Source: Pseudomonas sp. LB-090624 (GTDB taxonomy: Bacteria; Pseudomonadota; Gammaproteobacteria; Pseudomonadales; Pseudomonadaceae). From it: 64,000 nt of DNA. The stretch lies in the NCBI RefSeq assembly GCF_003205205.1, contig NZ_QJRL01000023.1:1-64000 (forward strand), written 5' to 3'. Below the pieces are notes generated by a model. It ran no database searches, was not told the DNA's origin, and worked only from the letters and a program-made list of their open reading frames with translations. A program made the translations under genes and the position numbers. This document shows, in pieces, positions 1-7,825 of the stretch. Position 1 is the stretch's first letter; the number at the start of each line of letters is the position of its first letter.

Positions 1-43
1 GGGCTTGAGGCGTGTGATGAGGTCGCCAAGTGTTCGCCGCAGC

Positions 44-300
44 AGTTTCAGCGCCTGTGAGACCGAGCGCCGCCCGCGCGGCGCATCGCGAGCTGCGCTC
101 GCTCCTACGTTTTTTTCGGGCCAGTTACGCTTGTGACAGGCGCGCGCGACCGCTTTGTTCATACGACGCGAAATCGAGCCATGCGCCAAGGCGTTCGCGC
201 GCAAATCCAACAGGAATTATTGGCCCGAAACAACCGTAGGAGCGAGCGTAGCTCGCGATGCGCCGCGCGGGCGGCGCTCGATCTCACAGGCGCTGAAACT
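44..300. repeat. 80-bp inverted repeat pair (REP/BIME-like)
   Basis: Positions 44–123 and 221–300 are near-perfect reverse complements over 80 bases, separated by a 97-base spacer. Each arm carries a GCGCCTGTGAGA…GAGCGCCGCC core followed by a second palindromic block (GCGCATCGCGAGCT…) and CTCCTACG. The same GCGCCTGT…ACAGGCGC core recurs at 45141–45190, so this is a dispersed genomic repeat. No transposase frame lies between the arms. The open frames crossing it are by-products of the repeat. Confidence 0.8.
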
Positions 301-369
301 ATTGCGTCGAACACATGGCGGCCTTCATGCAACCTAAAGCCAACCCCTCACTGCCTCATGCCCAACATT

Positions 370-480
370 GCCTGGGCTGGCCCTTTCGCGGGTAAACCCC
401 CTCCACAGGTACGGTGCCACTCTTGAAGCCTGTGGTGAACCTGTAGGAGCGGGTTCACCCGCGAAAGGGCCAGCCCAGGC
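370..480. repeat. REP doublet in inverted orientation
   Basis: Arms 370–410 and 440–480 form an inverted pair: GCCTGGGCTGGCCCTTTCGC on one side and its complement on the other, with the P. putida REP core (TGTAGGAGCGGGTTCACCCGCG) at 442–463. The pair can fold into a long hairpin with a roughly 30-base loop. Such elements in this group are extragenic and mobilised by REP-associated transposases, none of which is in the window. Confidence 0.8.
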
Positions 481-585
481 TACACATCAACGAAGCCTTA
501 CAGCAGACACCTGCCCCTGCATCGGGTTGGCTTCAAGAAAAGGGGGGATTTCAGAAACGGCCTATGCGCAACGGGAAAAAGCTGA

Positions 586-730
586 TTATTTCTCGGCAAC
601 CAGGTCAAGAATCGTAGCCCGCCCCGTGAGGGCTTCGCATTTATACCCACTAATGGCCGACGGGTATATGACGACAGTTTTGTTGCCTATCAGATCCAGG
701 CAGACCTCAAGAGCAAGGCGATTACTCACA
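586..730 (+). pseudogene. possible remnant of a cold-shock (CspA-like) gene
   Basis: In the frame starting at 595 the translation contains a string reminiscent of the cold-shock fold: a G-x-VK start, then EGFAFI, PTNGR, SFVAYQIQAD and KS, in the order of the RNP1/RNP2 region (GFGFI…FVHF..IQ.DGFKS) of CspA proteins. The frame is stopped at 583–585 just upstream and has no start codon or RBS. The tryptophan/phenylalanine part of RNP1 is degenerate. The match is by eye and weak; it may be coincidental. Confidence 0.25.
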
Positions 731-756
731 GGAAAAACTGGGCCTGCTTAGACCGA

Positions 757-1030
757 TGGCGATCGCGCCCCCTGCTGAGCGATCGCAATCCCTTCAGATC
801 TTTACTAAATATTTAGCCTCTCCAACCCTCAGAAAATGCTAACCGACTAATTATTAGTAGATTTTCTCTAGCCCTTGAAAAAATGTAGGAATCGAACTTC
901 AAGTCCTAGTAAAAAATCCTACGACAGCTTTCCCCAACAAATCTCGAGCAGATCTTGAACCAATAAAAAAACAAGTGATACAACAGTGACGCGCTGAAAG
1001 GCGCACTCAAACCCACTCTATAGGAGCACT
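757..1030. other. AT-rich leader of the peptide operon with short palindromes
   Basis: This gene-free stretch is markedly AT-richer than the rest of the window. It holds two copies of GCGATCGC (759–766, 779–786), a perfect 12-bp palindrome CTAAATATTTAG (805–816), a 13-bp inverted repeat ACTAATTATTAGT (846–858) and a short GCGC…GCGC hairpin (991–1004) just before the peptide RBS. The palindromes are plausible operator sites for a regulator of the operon, but no regulator gene sits next to it. Confidence 0.4.
955..984 (+). promoter_or_regulatory. candidate sigma70 promoter of the peptide–YcaO–ABC operon
   Basis: TTGAAC at 955–960 and TACAAC at 979–984 are separated by 18 bases of A-rich spacer. 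This would start transcription about 40–45 bases before the peptide start codon. It is the best match in the leader, but the -10 is imperfect. Confidence 0.4.
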
Positions 1031-1034
1031 AGCC

Positions 1035-1133
1035 ATGGGACGTCGTCGTTCTGAAATCCACACTCTGCAGATCCCACGCGTGATGAATTACACATTCACC
1101 GAGTCCGAGGTTGAATTTCTCAACCTTCTGTAA
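1035..1133 (+). CDS. 32-residue candidate RiPP precursor peptide
   Basis: A 32-codon frame starts with ATG at 1035 preceded by a good RBS (AGGAG at 1022–1026) and ends with TAA at 1131–1133. The peptide is basic at its N-terminus (MGRRRSEIHT) and acidic/hydrophobic at its C-terminus (…FTESEVEFLNLL). It has no cysteine; possible modification sites are Ser6, Thr10, Thr20, Thr22 and Ser24 or backbone amides. There is no double-glycine leader motif and no Sec signal. It lies 52 bases upstream of a YcaO enzyme gene, separated by a strong hairpin, and on the same strand as an ABC transporter. Precursor–hairpin–enzyme–exporter order is typical of RiPP operons. I do not recognise the peptide family; the role as precursor is inferred from context, and a short leader ORF is the alternative. 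Confidence 0.6.
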   Translation: MGRRRSEIHTLQIPRVMNYTFTESEVEFLNLL

Positions 1134-1141
1134 GTAACAAA

Positions 1142-1166
1142 CCAGAAGGGGCTTAGCCCCTTCTGG
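1142..1166 (+). promoter_or_regulatory. perfect hairpin between peptide and YcaO genes
   Basis: CCAGAAGGGGC (1142–1152) and GCCCCTTCTGG (1156–1166) pair perfectly over 11 bp around a TTA loop, nine bases after the peptide stop. No run of T follows (CTCTACC), so it is more likely an mRNA-stabilising or partial read-through element than a full terminator. That would give more peptide mRNA than enzyme mRNA, as is common downstream of precursor genes. Confidence 0.7.
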
Positions 1167-1185
1167 CTCTACCAAGGAGCAGTAC

Positions 1186-2340
1186 ATGATTACCGAACGC
1201 GAGTTGAACATAGAAGAGGCCTACAACCGTCTGACAAGGCTGCATCATCACTTAGGGTTTCAATCGAAAACAGAACTATCAAAAAAGAGTAGCTTGGTCG
1301 CAACATGCCACTTATACGACAGCGCCTACCAAGAAGTTTCTTGCGGCGCAGGAAAAGGGGAACATTGCGAACTAGGAGCCCTTGCCGAGAGCCTAGAGCA
1401 TTACTTCGTCGACAAGAGCACTCCACCCCTCATCGAAAGCGACCAAATTTTGCAATCGATAGCCCCATTTGACGATTGGCTCCTAAAATCCATTCCCCCG
1501 GATTGCCGAATACCCTATTTCAGTCTTCAGGCATTGAACAGCTACGACGAAATAGCCATCCCCGCGATATTGATAGCACCTTCCTCTAGAAACATTGATG
1601 AAATCGAAAAAACTGCAGCGGGCTTTCTTTCCAAATATTCGACAAACTCTGGCACAGCACTTGGCTGCACGGAGAACGAGGCTCTGCTCCACGCCATCAA
1701 TGAAGCTATCGAACGTCACGCACTTTCCAGGTACTACCTATCACTTTGCGGCCTGACTTCGCCACCCAAACTTTACCAACCTTCGAGTTCTTTTCTGGAA
1801 GAAACATTTGCCCATGATACCAAACTTCTCCGCCGGGCCAAAAAACTAGAAATATACTTGACGCACGACCACTACGAAGTTTCATTTTGCATTGCTGTTT
1901 CTCGTAGTAAAAAAGAAGGCTCACTCAGCAGCATTGGCTCCGGCAGTTCCGTCAACCCCTCCATTGCAATGTACCGCGCCGTAACGGAGCAGATTCAGTG
2001 CGAGCAGCTTTCTGGGGCTACAGAAAATCAAGAAGATCTCTCTGCTGAAAAAATGCTTACTCATTCAACCCGCCTTTCAGCACTTATACACCCATGCCCC
2101 ACATATGCTGTACCCGCTTTTCACCCTCCGCATACCGATCTCAGCGTGCGCGGGCAAGTCAAGCGAACACTGATCAACTTGGAAAAACATAATAAGTTCG
2201 CATTCTATCGCACACTTTATGAGCACCCGAATCTCGCTACGGTTGTTCAGGTGTTCATACCCGGACTTGAACGCTTCCACCTGATCAGATCAGGTATTCC
2301 AGTCGCGCCACAGAGTGCACTCAAAGGCATAAGGCAATGA
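1186..2340 (+). CDS. YcaO-domain protein (candidate peptide-modifying enzyme)
   Basis: 384 residues, start ATG 1186 with AAGGAG at 1174–1179. YcaO enzymes use ATP to activate backbone amides of a substrate peptide, giving azolines, amidines or thioamides. Family marks visible: GAGKGEH followed by ALAESLEHY (about 54–73, Glu68/Glu71), the ATP/Mg helix NEAIERHAL (172–180, Glu173, Glu176, Arg177), GSGSSVNPSIAMYRAVTEQIQ (about 251–271), and the VFIPGLERF segment (356–364). It spans a single YcaO domain without a fused ThiF/Ocin-like or RRE (PqqD-like) part, and no TfuA or E1-like partner gene is nearby. The C-terminus (IPVAPQSALKGIRQ) lacks the clear PxPxP tail of azoline cyclodehydratases. Base composition is well below that of the neighbours (about 43% G+C in a 60-base sample at 1561–1620), suggesting acquisition. 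Product chemistry cannot be predicted. Confidence 0.85.
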   Translation: MITERELNIEEAYNRLTRLHHHLGFQSKTELSKKSSLVATCHLYDSAYQEVSCGAGKGEHCELGALAESLEHYFVDKSTPPLIESDQILQSIAPFDDWLLKSIPPDCRIPYFSLQALNSYDEIAIPAILIAPSSRNIDEIEKTAAGFLSKYSTNSGTALGCTENEALLHAINEAIERHALSRYYLSLCGLTSPPKLYQPSSSFLEETFAHDTKLLRRAKKLEIYLTHDHYEVSFCIAVSRSKKEGSLSSIGSGSSVNPSIAMYRAVTEQIQCEQLSGATENQEDLSAEKMLTHSTRLSALIHPCPTYAVPAFHPPHTDLSVRGQVKRTLINLEKHNKFAFYRTLYEHPNLATVVQVFIPGLERFHLIRSGIPVAPQSALKGIRQ

Positions 2341-2341
2341 C

Positions 2342-3997
2342 ATGCAAATCTATAGAGGAATTCTCGCCGCCCTCGGCGCGACACTGCTCCTGAAAATCGC
2401 GACCGTCGTACCTGCTCTAGTCTTGGCCGACATCATTGACAACCTGGCCACCTCAGCCGCGTCTTCCCAGCTTCTGCTAGGAGCCTTCATATGCCTTGTC
2501 GCATTACAAGCCTCAATGACCCCTCTACAAGCCTGGTGCCTGGCGCGGCTTTGCCAGGAACGCGTGAAGCAACTTTCCATCCGCTGGTGCCGCGAATTGC
2601 TGGACAAGCGCTTCGAGGCCTATGGACAACTCCATGGCGGAACACTGGTAAAAGTACTGGATAGGGGCATTACTGCACAGGAGCGGTGGTTAGGCTTTCT
2701 GATTGGCTCGGCATGGCCGGTGCTAGCCGAAGCTGCAGTGCTGATAACGCTCTTCGCTTACCTGGGGGCTACTTCGGTATTGATCGGCCTCATCCCTTTG
2801 AGCCTGGCCTACCTGTGGGCCAACGATCGCCTGGTGCGCTGGCGTCGGCCACATATCGAGGCAGTGAACGCGCGCGAGGATGAACTGGCGGAACAATGGG
2901 TGGATACCTTCGCCAGCGCGGCAACGGTCAAACTGGAAAAGGCCGAGGATGCCGCAATGCTCCCTGTCAACCAGACACTTTCGCACTATGCCGACTCAGC
3001 AGTGCAGGTAGCTCACAGTGGGGGTTGGATTCAGAGCCTGCGCACCCTGTTCATAGGACTGGGCAGCGGCGGTTTGCTCATGTGGGGTATCCATGATCAG
3101 GCTCTGGCAACACCGCAATTGAGCCTGGGCGAACTGGTTGCTCTCTTCACCTTGGTGAGCGGATTGCTGGCAGGGGTTGCGCAACTTGCTGAGGCCTGGC
3201 GATTGCTAGACCAGTTTCGACTAGACAAACGTAAACTCGAACACTGGCTCCAGCTCCCCTCGTTCGGCCCAGCATGCACTACTGAGGCGAAGTCCCAAGA
3301 CAAGTACGCTGGCCTAAGCATCGTTCCGTGCCAGTTGAGCGCTCGAGATACTGTACAACTTCACATCGAAGAACCCTTGGTACTGCACAAAGGAGAACGG
3401 GTCGCACTGATCGGGCCCAGCGGATGTGGTAAATCGACACTTCTGCATACGCTGGCGGGAACGATATTCCCGTTGCGCAAGGATGTGCACCTGCACGGCA
3501 GGTGCCTGGCGTCGCTCGACGCTAGTGAACAATTCAATCGATTACGACTCTGCCCTCAGGATGCGCATTTCATACCCGGCCCCCTGCCCCGCGCGGTGCT
3601 GTTCGAGCAAGCTCATGATCGCACTCAAATCGAACGATGGCTTGAACGGTTGGGCCTGAGCAAAGACTGGTACGAACTTGATCTGGATGCACGCGCAGAG
3701 TCGATATCGGGCGGCGAAGCACGCAGGCTGACGCTGCTACGCCTTCTTAATAAGCCTGGGGAATTCAATTTCTTCGACGAACCCACAGCCGGGCTCGATG
3801 CCGCGTCGGCAGAGCGTACCTGGGACCTGTTGTTCGAAGCATTTAAAGGGCGAGGGCTGATTTGCGTGACGCATGATCAGAGCGCACTGTCGCGGTTTGA
3901 CCGGGTGATCACCCTGAGCGAGGGACGGATCATCAGCCAAGGGCAAACGAACATCGCTCAGATTTCAGCGCTAGCAGGCGCACCGCAAACCTTGTAG
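2342..3997 (+). CDS. ABC transporter, fused membrane domain and ATPase (candidate peptide exporter)
   Basis: 551 residues; the ATG begins one base after the YcaO stop, implying translational coupling. The N-terminal ~300 residues form an exporter-type membrane domain with hydrophobic segments around 8–32, 44–66, 120–160 and 233–282. The ATPase domain has Walker A GPSGCGKST (358–366), Q-loop Gln406, signature SISGGE (454–459), Walker B FNFFDE (475–480) and H-loop His511. The general architecture resembles CydC/D and other single-chain half-transporters that dimerise. There is no N-terminal C39 peptidase domain, so it would not cleave a double-glycine leader. Its place directly behind the YcaO gene suggests export of, or immunity to, the modified peptide; this is inference. 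Another possible role is import of a small molecule, but no binding protein is encoded. Confidence 0.85.
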   Translation: MQIYRGILAALGATLLLKIATVVPALVLADIIDNLATSAASSQLLLGAFICLVALQASMTPLQAWCLARLCQERVKQLSIRWCRELLDKRFEAYGQLHGGTLVKVLDRGITAQERWLGFLIGSAWPVLAEAAVLITLFAYLGATSVLIGLIPLSLAYLWANDRLVRWRRPHIEAVNAREDELAEQWVDTFASAATVKLEKAEDAAMLPVNQTLSHYADSAVQVAHSGGWIQSLRTLFIGLGSGGLLMWGIHDQALATPQLSLGELVALFTLVSGLLAGVAQLAEAWRLLDQFRLDKRKLEHWLQLPSFGPACTTEAKSQDKYAGLSIVPCQLSARDTVQLHIEEPLVLHKGERVALIGPSGCGKSTLLHTLAGTIFPLRKDVHLHGRCLASLDASEQFNRLRLCPQDAHFIPGPLPRAVLFEQAHDRTQIERWLERLGLSKDWYELDLDARAESISGGEARRLTLLRLLNKPGEFNFFDEPTAGLDAASAERTWDLLFEAFKGRGLICVTHDQSALSRFDRVITLSEGRIISQGQTNIAQISALAGAPQTL

Positions 3998-4021
3998 GAG
4001 CGGCCCTGCTAGCTCAATGGG

Positions 4022-5419
4022 TTATTCATCATCATCAAAGTTGTACATCCCCGGCGCCAAGTTCTCGAACCGGGTGTACTTGCCGATAAACGCCAAACGC
4101 ACGAAGCCGATGGGGCCGTTACGCTGTTTGCCGATGATGATTTCCGCCACGCCCTTGTGCTCGGTCTCGGGGTGGTACACCTCGTCGCGGTACACGAACA
4201 TGATCACGTCGGCGTCCTGCTCGATTGCACCGGATTCACGCAAGTCGGAGTTCACCGGGCGTTTGTTCGGGCGCTGTTCCAGCGAGCGGTTCAGCTGCGA
4301 AAGGGCAATGACCGGGCAGTTGAATTCTTTGGCCAGGGCCTTGAGCGAGCGGGAAATCTCGGAAATTTCGTTGGTACGGTTGTCACCGGCCGACCCCGGA
4401 ATCTGCATCAGCTGCAGGTAGTCGACCATGATCATGGCGATTTCACCATGTTCACGGGCCAGGCGGCGGGTACGCGCGCGCATTTCCGAGGGGCTGATAC
4501 CCGCCGTATCGTCGATGAACAATTTTCGGTCGTTGAGCAGGTTCACCGCCGAGGTCAGGCGCGGCCAGTCGTCGTCGTCCAGCTGACCGGAACGCACCTT
4601 GGTCTGGTCGATACGCCCCAGAGACGAGAGCATACGCATGATCAGCGATTCACCTGGCATCTCGAGGGAGAACACCAATACCGCCTTGTCGGTTCGCAGT
4701 ACGGCGTTTTCCACCAGGTTCATGGCGAAGGTGGTCTTACCCATCGACGGACGGCCGGCGACGATGATCAAGTCTGCCGCCTGCAGGCCGCTGGTCTTCT
4801 CGTCGAGGTCGGTGTACCCGGTGGAAATACCGGTGATGTCGCTGTCGGAGTTGAACAGCGTGTCGATGCGATCGATGGCCATGGTCAACAGCTCGTTGAC
4901 CCCCACCGGGCCGCCGGTTTTGGGCCGCGCCTCGGCGATCTGGAAGATCTGCCGCTCGGCGTCGTCAAGAATCTCGGCAGCGTTGCGCCCCTGCGGGTTG
5001 AACGCGTTGTCGGCGATGTCGGTACTGATGCTGATCAGCTGGCGCAACGTGGCCCGCTCGCGAATGATCGCGGCGTAGGCCTTGATGTTGGCCACCGAAG
5101 GGGTGTTCTTGGCCAGCTCCGCCAGGTAAGCCAAACCGCCGATCTGCGAGGACAGGCCTTCCTTGTCCAACTGCTCGTGCAGGGTCACCACGTCGAATGG
5201 CTGGTTGGCGTCGGCCAACTTGTGCACAGCGCGGAAGATCAGCCGGTGGTCATGCCGGTAGAAATCGCCGTCCGACACCTGGTCCAGCACCCGCTCCCAG
5301 GCATTGTTGTCCAGCATCAGGCCACCGAGCACGGCCTGTTCGGCCTCGATGGAATGCGGCGGTACCTTCAGGGCTGCGGTTTGCAGGTCAAGCTGTTCGG
5401 AGGTGGTGATCTCGTTCAT
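4022..5419 (-). CDS. dnaB: replicative DNA helicase DnaB
   Basis: 465 residues from the ATG at 5419 (MNEITTSEQ…); the frame continues 14 codons upstream but those lie in the hairpin region and are not family-like. DnaB is the hexameric 5'–3' helicase at the replication fork. The N-terminal helical domain (about 20–130) contains the PPHSIEAEQAVLGGL signature, and the RecA-like domain has Walker A GRPSMGKTT (222–230) and later the IMVDYLQLM Walker B region. It is last in the ribosomal-protein block and converges on the YcaO operon with 24 bases between stops. Housekeeping gene, no oddities. Confidence 0.97.
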   Translation of the reverse strand: MNEITTSEQLDLQTAALKVPPHSIEAEQAVLGGLMLDNNAWERVLDQVSDGDFYRHDHRLIFRAVHKLADANQPFDVVTLHEQLDKEGLSSQIGGLAYLAELAKNTPSVANIKAYAAIIRERATLRQLISISTDIADNAFNPQGRNAAEILDDAERQIFQIAEARPKTGGPVGVNELLTMAIDRIDTLFNSDSDITGISTGYTDLDEKTSGLQAADLIIVAGRPSMGKTTFAMNLVENAVLRTDKAVLVFSLEMPGESLIMRMLSSLGRIDQTKVRSGQLDDDDWPRLTSAVNLLNDRKLFIDDTAGISPSEMRARTRRLAREHGEIAMIMVDYLQLMQIPGSAGDNRTNEISEISRSLKALAKEFNCPVIALSQLNRSLEQRPNKRPVNSDLRESGAIEQDADVIMFVYRDEVYHPETEHKGVAEIIIGKQRNGPIGFVRLAFIGKYTRFENLAPGMYNFDDDE

Positions 5420-5455
5420 GGCCACGAAAGAATTCTGGAGGATGAAAAAGACAAA

Positions 5456-5487
5456 GGGCACGGCCTGTCGAAAACAGGACCGTGCCC
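5456..5487 (-). terminator. hairpin terminator/attenuator between rplI and dnaB
   Basis: GGGCACGG (5456–5463) pairs with CCGTGCCC (5480–5487), with an inner CCTGT/ACAGG stem. On the minus strand the hairpin is followed by TTTGTCTTTTTC, which makes it a plausible rho-independent terminator after rplI, with dnaB downstream either by read-through or from its own promoter. Confidence 0.7.
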
Positions 5488-5532
5488 GATGTTAACCGCC
5501 TGACTCGCAAGGAGCCAGCCAGTTAGCGCAGC

Positions 5533-5979
5533 TTAGGCAGCTACGACGACCACGCGTACGGTGGCTTCAACGTCGCTGTGCAGGTGCACGGCTACGTCGT
5601 ATTCGCCAACCTGACGGATGGTGCCGTTCGGCAGACGAACTTCAGCCTTGGCCACTTCAACGCCGGAGGCGGTCAGGGCGTCAGCGATGTCGTGGGTGCC
5701 GATCGAACCGAACAGCTTGCCTTCGTCGCCAGCGGTGGCAGTGATGGTCACTTCCAGCTCGGCCAGTTGGGCAGCGCGGCTTTCAGCCGAAGCTTTCTTG
5801 TCAGCGGCTGCTTTTTCCAGCTCGGCACGACGCTCTTCGAACGCAGCCAGGTTGGCGGCGTTGGCAACGGTGGCCTTGCCGAATGGCAGCAGGAAGTTAC
5901 GGCCGTAACCAGCCTTAACTTTTACTTTGTCGCCCAGGTTGCCCAGGTTAGCGACTTTTTCCAGCAGGATCAGTTCCAT
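5533..5979 (-). CDS. rplI: 50S ribosomal protein bL9
   Basis: 148 residues, the usual length. The N-terminal globular domain carries the bL9 signature ([19 protein letters not shown], then [13 protein letters not shown]), followed by the long connecting helix rich in Ala/Glu/Lys (about 45–75) and the C-terminal rRNA-binding domain. It binds domain V of 23S rRNA near the L1 stalk and helps keep reading frame. It is the last ribosomal gene of the rpsF–rpsR–(DUF2232)–rplI operon. Confidence 0.97.
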
Positions 5980-5999
5980 TTGGTAAAACCTCTTAACTT

Positions 6000-6863
6000 T
6001 TAACCTTCACCGTTCGCGGAGTCATTCCCCTTGGGGGACTTGCGACCGCGAAAATCAATCAGGCTGTCGACAATGGCCAAAACCACCAGCAACGGATAAA
6101 TCAGCTGCATGATCAGCGGTAGCGTCACGTACATCCCCACCAGCCAGAAACCGGCCAGTCGGCCCTGTGCCACCAGCCCGTGCATCAAGGCGATGCCGGC
6201 CAGCACCAGTACCAGGCTGGAAGCCGATGCCAGGATGATGAACTGCGGGCCGATAAACGGCGCCACCACCATCACTGCCACCAAGACCGCCATGGTCTGT
6301 TTCGGCAACTTCAGTTCGCGAAACTCGCGACCGAAGCCTCCAGGGTTGTACAACGCTGCCTGCCAATAGCGCGCCAGCATCAACGCCAGCACACTGAACA
6401 ATTGCACCGTCACTGCTGTGGAAGCGACCAGCACAGGGCGGATCAGCTCACCGGAGAGCACCGGCTGCCCTTCGATTTGCGGCATGGCTTCGGCAAACGC
6501 CTTGGCCAGCACATCGAAGGTTTGCGCCAGCGCCAGATCGAGCACGAGACTGAAAGCCACGGCGAACACGGCACTGGCGAGCAACACCCGGCTCCAGGGA
6601 TGCTCGGCACGCAACATGGCGGCCAGGGCCAAGGCACCCGCAATCACCAGAAAGGTGATGGGATCGCCCATGACCCACACGGCCAGCCCGGCCAGCAAGC
6701 CGCCGGCGATGACCGATGTAGCATCCTTGAACCCACGCCGCAGCAGCACAAGGCTGCCGGCAGCGGCACTCAACCAGAACAGCAGCGGCAGTACCGCGCT
6801 GATGACCACCACCAGGGTGGCCTGCACACGACCGCGCATGATGAAACTTGCTAACGCTCGCAT
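6000..6863 (-). CDS. DUF2232 / YybS-like polytopic membrane protein
   Basis: 287 residues with about eight hydrophobic segments spread over the whole length (for example [19 protein letters not shown] near 18–36) and a short polar tail ([16 protein letters not shown]). It sits between rpsR (34-base gap) and rplI (20-base gap), a position often held by DUF2232 proteins in pseudomonads. Start at ATG 6863 with AAGGGAT upstream. Function is unknown; the family resembles energy-coupling or transporter membrane components only distantly. Confidence 0.8.
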
Positions 6864-6896
6864 GCTTATCCCTTACTGCTTGTCGACGACCCGGTC

Positions 6897-7127
6897 TCAG
6901 CGGCCGTGGCTGTCGGTGTAGGGCAGCAGGGCCAGGAAGCGGGCGCGCTTGATAGCGGTAGCCAGCTGACGCTGATAACGAGCTTTGGTACCGGTGATAC
7001 GGCTTGGAACGATCTTGCCGGTTTCGGATACGTAAGCTTTCAGGGTGTTGAGATCTTTGAAGTCGATCTCTTTCACGTCTTCAGCAGTGAAGCGGCAGAA
7101 TTTACGACGACGGAAGAAACGTGCCAT
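6897..7127 (-). CDS. rpsR: 30S ribosomal protein bS18
   Basis: 76 residues, normal size. MARFFRRRKFCRFTAEDV… and the TGTKARYQRQLATAIKRARFLALLPY region are diagnostic. bS18 pairs with bS6 on the platform of the 30S subunit, which fits rpsF lying 28 bases upstream in the same operon. Cys11 is conserved in zinc-independent as well as other bS18 proteins. Confidence 0.97.
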   Translation of the reverse strand: MARFFRRRKFCRFTAEDVKEIDFKDLNTLKAYVSETGKIVPSRITGTKARYQRQLATAIKRARFLALLPYTDSHGR

Positions 7128-7155
7128 TTAATAGGCTCCTCTAAAGGTCCGTGGA

Positions 7156-7581
7156 TTACTCGTCAGCGTTATCGCTGGAGTCGCTGTCATTGCTGTCGTC
7201 GCCTTCGGCGGAGTCAGCATGCTCAGGACGCTCGCGACGCTCACGGCGCTCGCTGCGGTTCTCTTCAGCCTTCAGCATCTCGGACTGGCCGGTAACGGCT
7301 TCGTCGCGACGGATGACCAGGTTACGGATAACGGCATCGTTGTAGCGGAAGTTGTCTTCCAGCTCGGCCAGGGCCTTGCCGGTGCACTCAACGTTCAGCA
7401 TCACGTAGTGAGCCTTGTGAACATTGTTGATTGCGTAGGCCAGTTGACGACGGCCCCAGTCTTCCAGGCGGTGGATTTTGCCACCATCTTCTTCGATCAG
7501 CTTGGTGTAACGCTCAACCATGCCGCCGACTTGTTCGCTCTGGTCCGGGTGAACCAGGAAGATGATTTCGTAATGACGCAT
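7156..7581 (-). CDS. rpsF: 30S ribosomal protein bS6
   Basis: 141 residues. The ferredoxin-like fold is shown by MRHYEIIFLVHPDQSEQV, the LEDWGRRQLAYAINNVHKAHYVMLNV core and RRDEAV. The C-terminal tail is a long Glu/Asp/Ser/Arg-rich extension (from about 105 on), typical of pseudomonads where RimK adds further glutamates. It is the first gene of the operon, with a strong promoter at 7702–7730 and an untranslated leader of about 110 bases that could hold an S6:S18 autoregulatory structure, which I cannot confirm by eye. Confidence 0.97.
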   Translation of the reverse strand: MRHYEIIFLVHPDQSEQVGGMVERYTKLIEEDGGKIHRLEDWGRRQLAYAINNVHKAHYVMLNVECTGKALAELEDNFRYNDAVIRNLVIRRDEAVTGQSEMLKAEENRSERRERRERPEHADSAEGDDSNDSDSSDNADE

Positions 7582-7701
7582 GAATGCTCCTTACGGGTTA
7601 GTAGTCTGCCAGTGAATCTGGTCAGACAAGGAGTGAATGACACTGTATGTCTTGCACGGAGGGGAGGCACATGAGCGCCTGCCAGCTCGGCAAGGGGCGC
7701 A

Positions 7702-7730
7702 ATTGTAGAGAAACCGGGGCCCACAAGCAA
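7702..7730 (-). promoter_or_regulatory. sigma70 promoter of the rpsF operon
   Basis: Read on the minus strand, TTGCTT (7730–7725) and TACAAT (7707–7702) are 17 bases apart. Transcription would begin near 7695, leaving a leader of over 100 bases before rpsF. Confidence 0.75.
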
Positions 7731-7778
7731 GGTAATTGGTGAATATTTGAACAGCCTGAAACATATTCACAGGCTACC

Positions 7779-7810
7779 GGCCCATTCGTGGGTTTACCCG
7801 CGAATGAGCC
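7779..7810. repeat. REP palindrome between rpsF promoter and rlmB
   Basis: GGCCCATTCGTGGGTTTACC and its complementary half GCGAATGAGCC form a single REP-type hairpin with the usual GGGTTTACCCGCG core. Lying just past the rlmB stop, it may also end rlmB transcription. Confidence 0.7.
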
Positions 7811-7825
7811 GCAAGAGGCTTGAGG

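Noticed and set aside
368..751. 127-codon open frame on the + strand
   Set aside because: It is formed by the REP doublet and its flank, has no RBS and no recognisable protein features.
2342..3997. ABC protein as a peptidase-containing bacteriocin exporter
   Set aside because: No N-terminal C39 peptidase domain and the candidate peptide has no double-glycine site.
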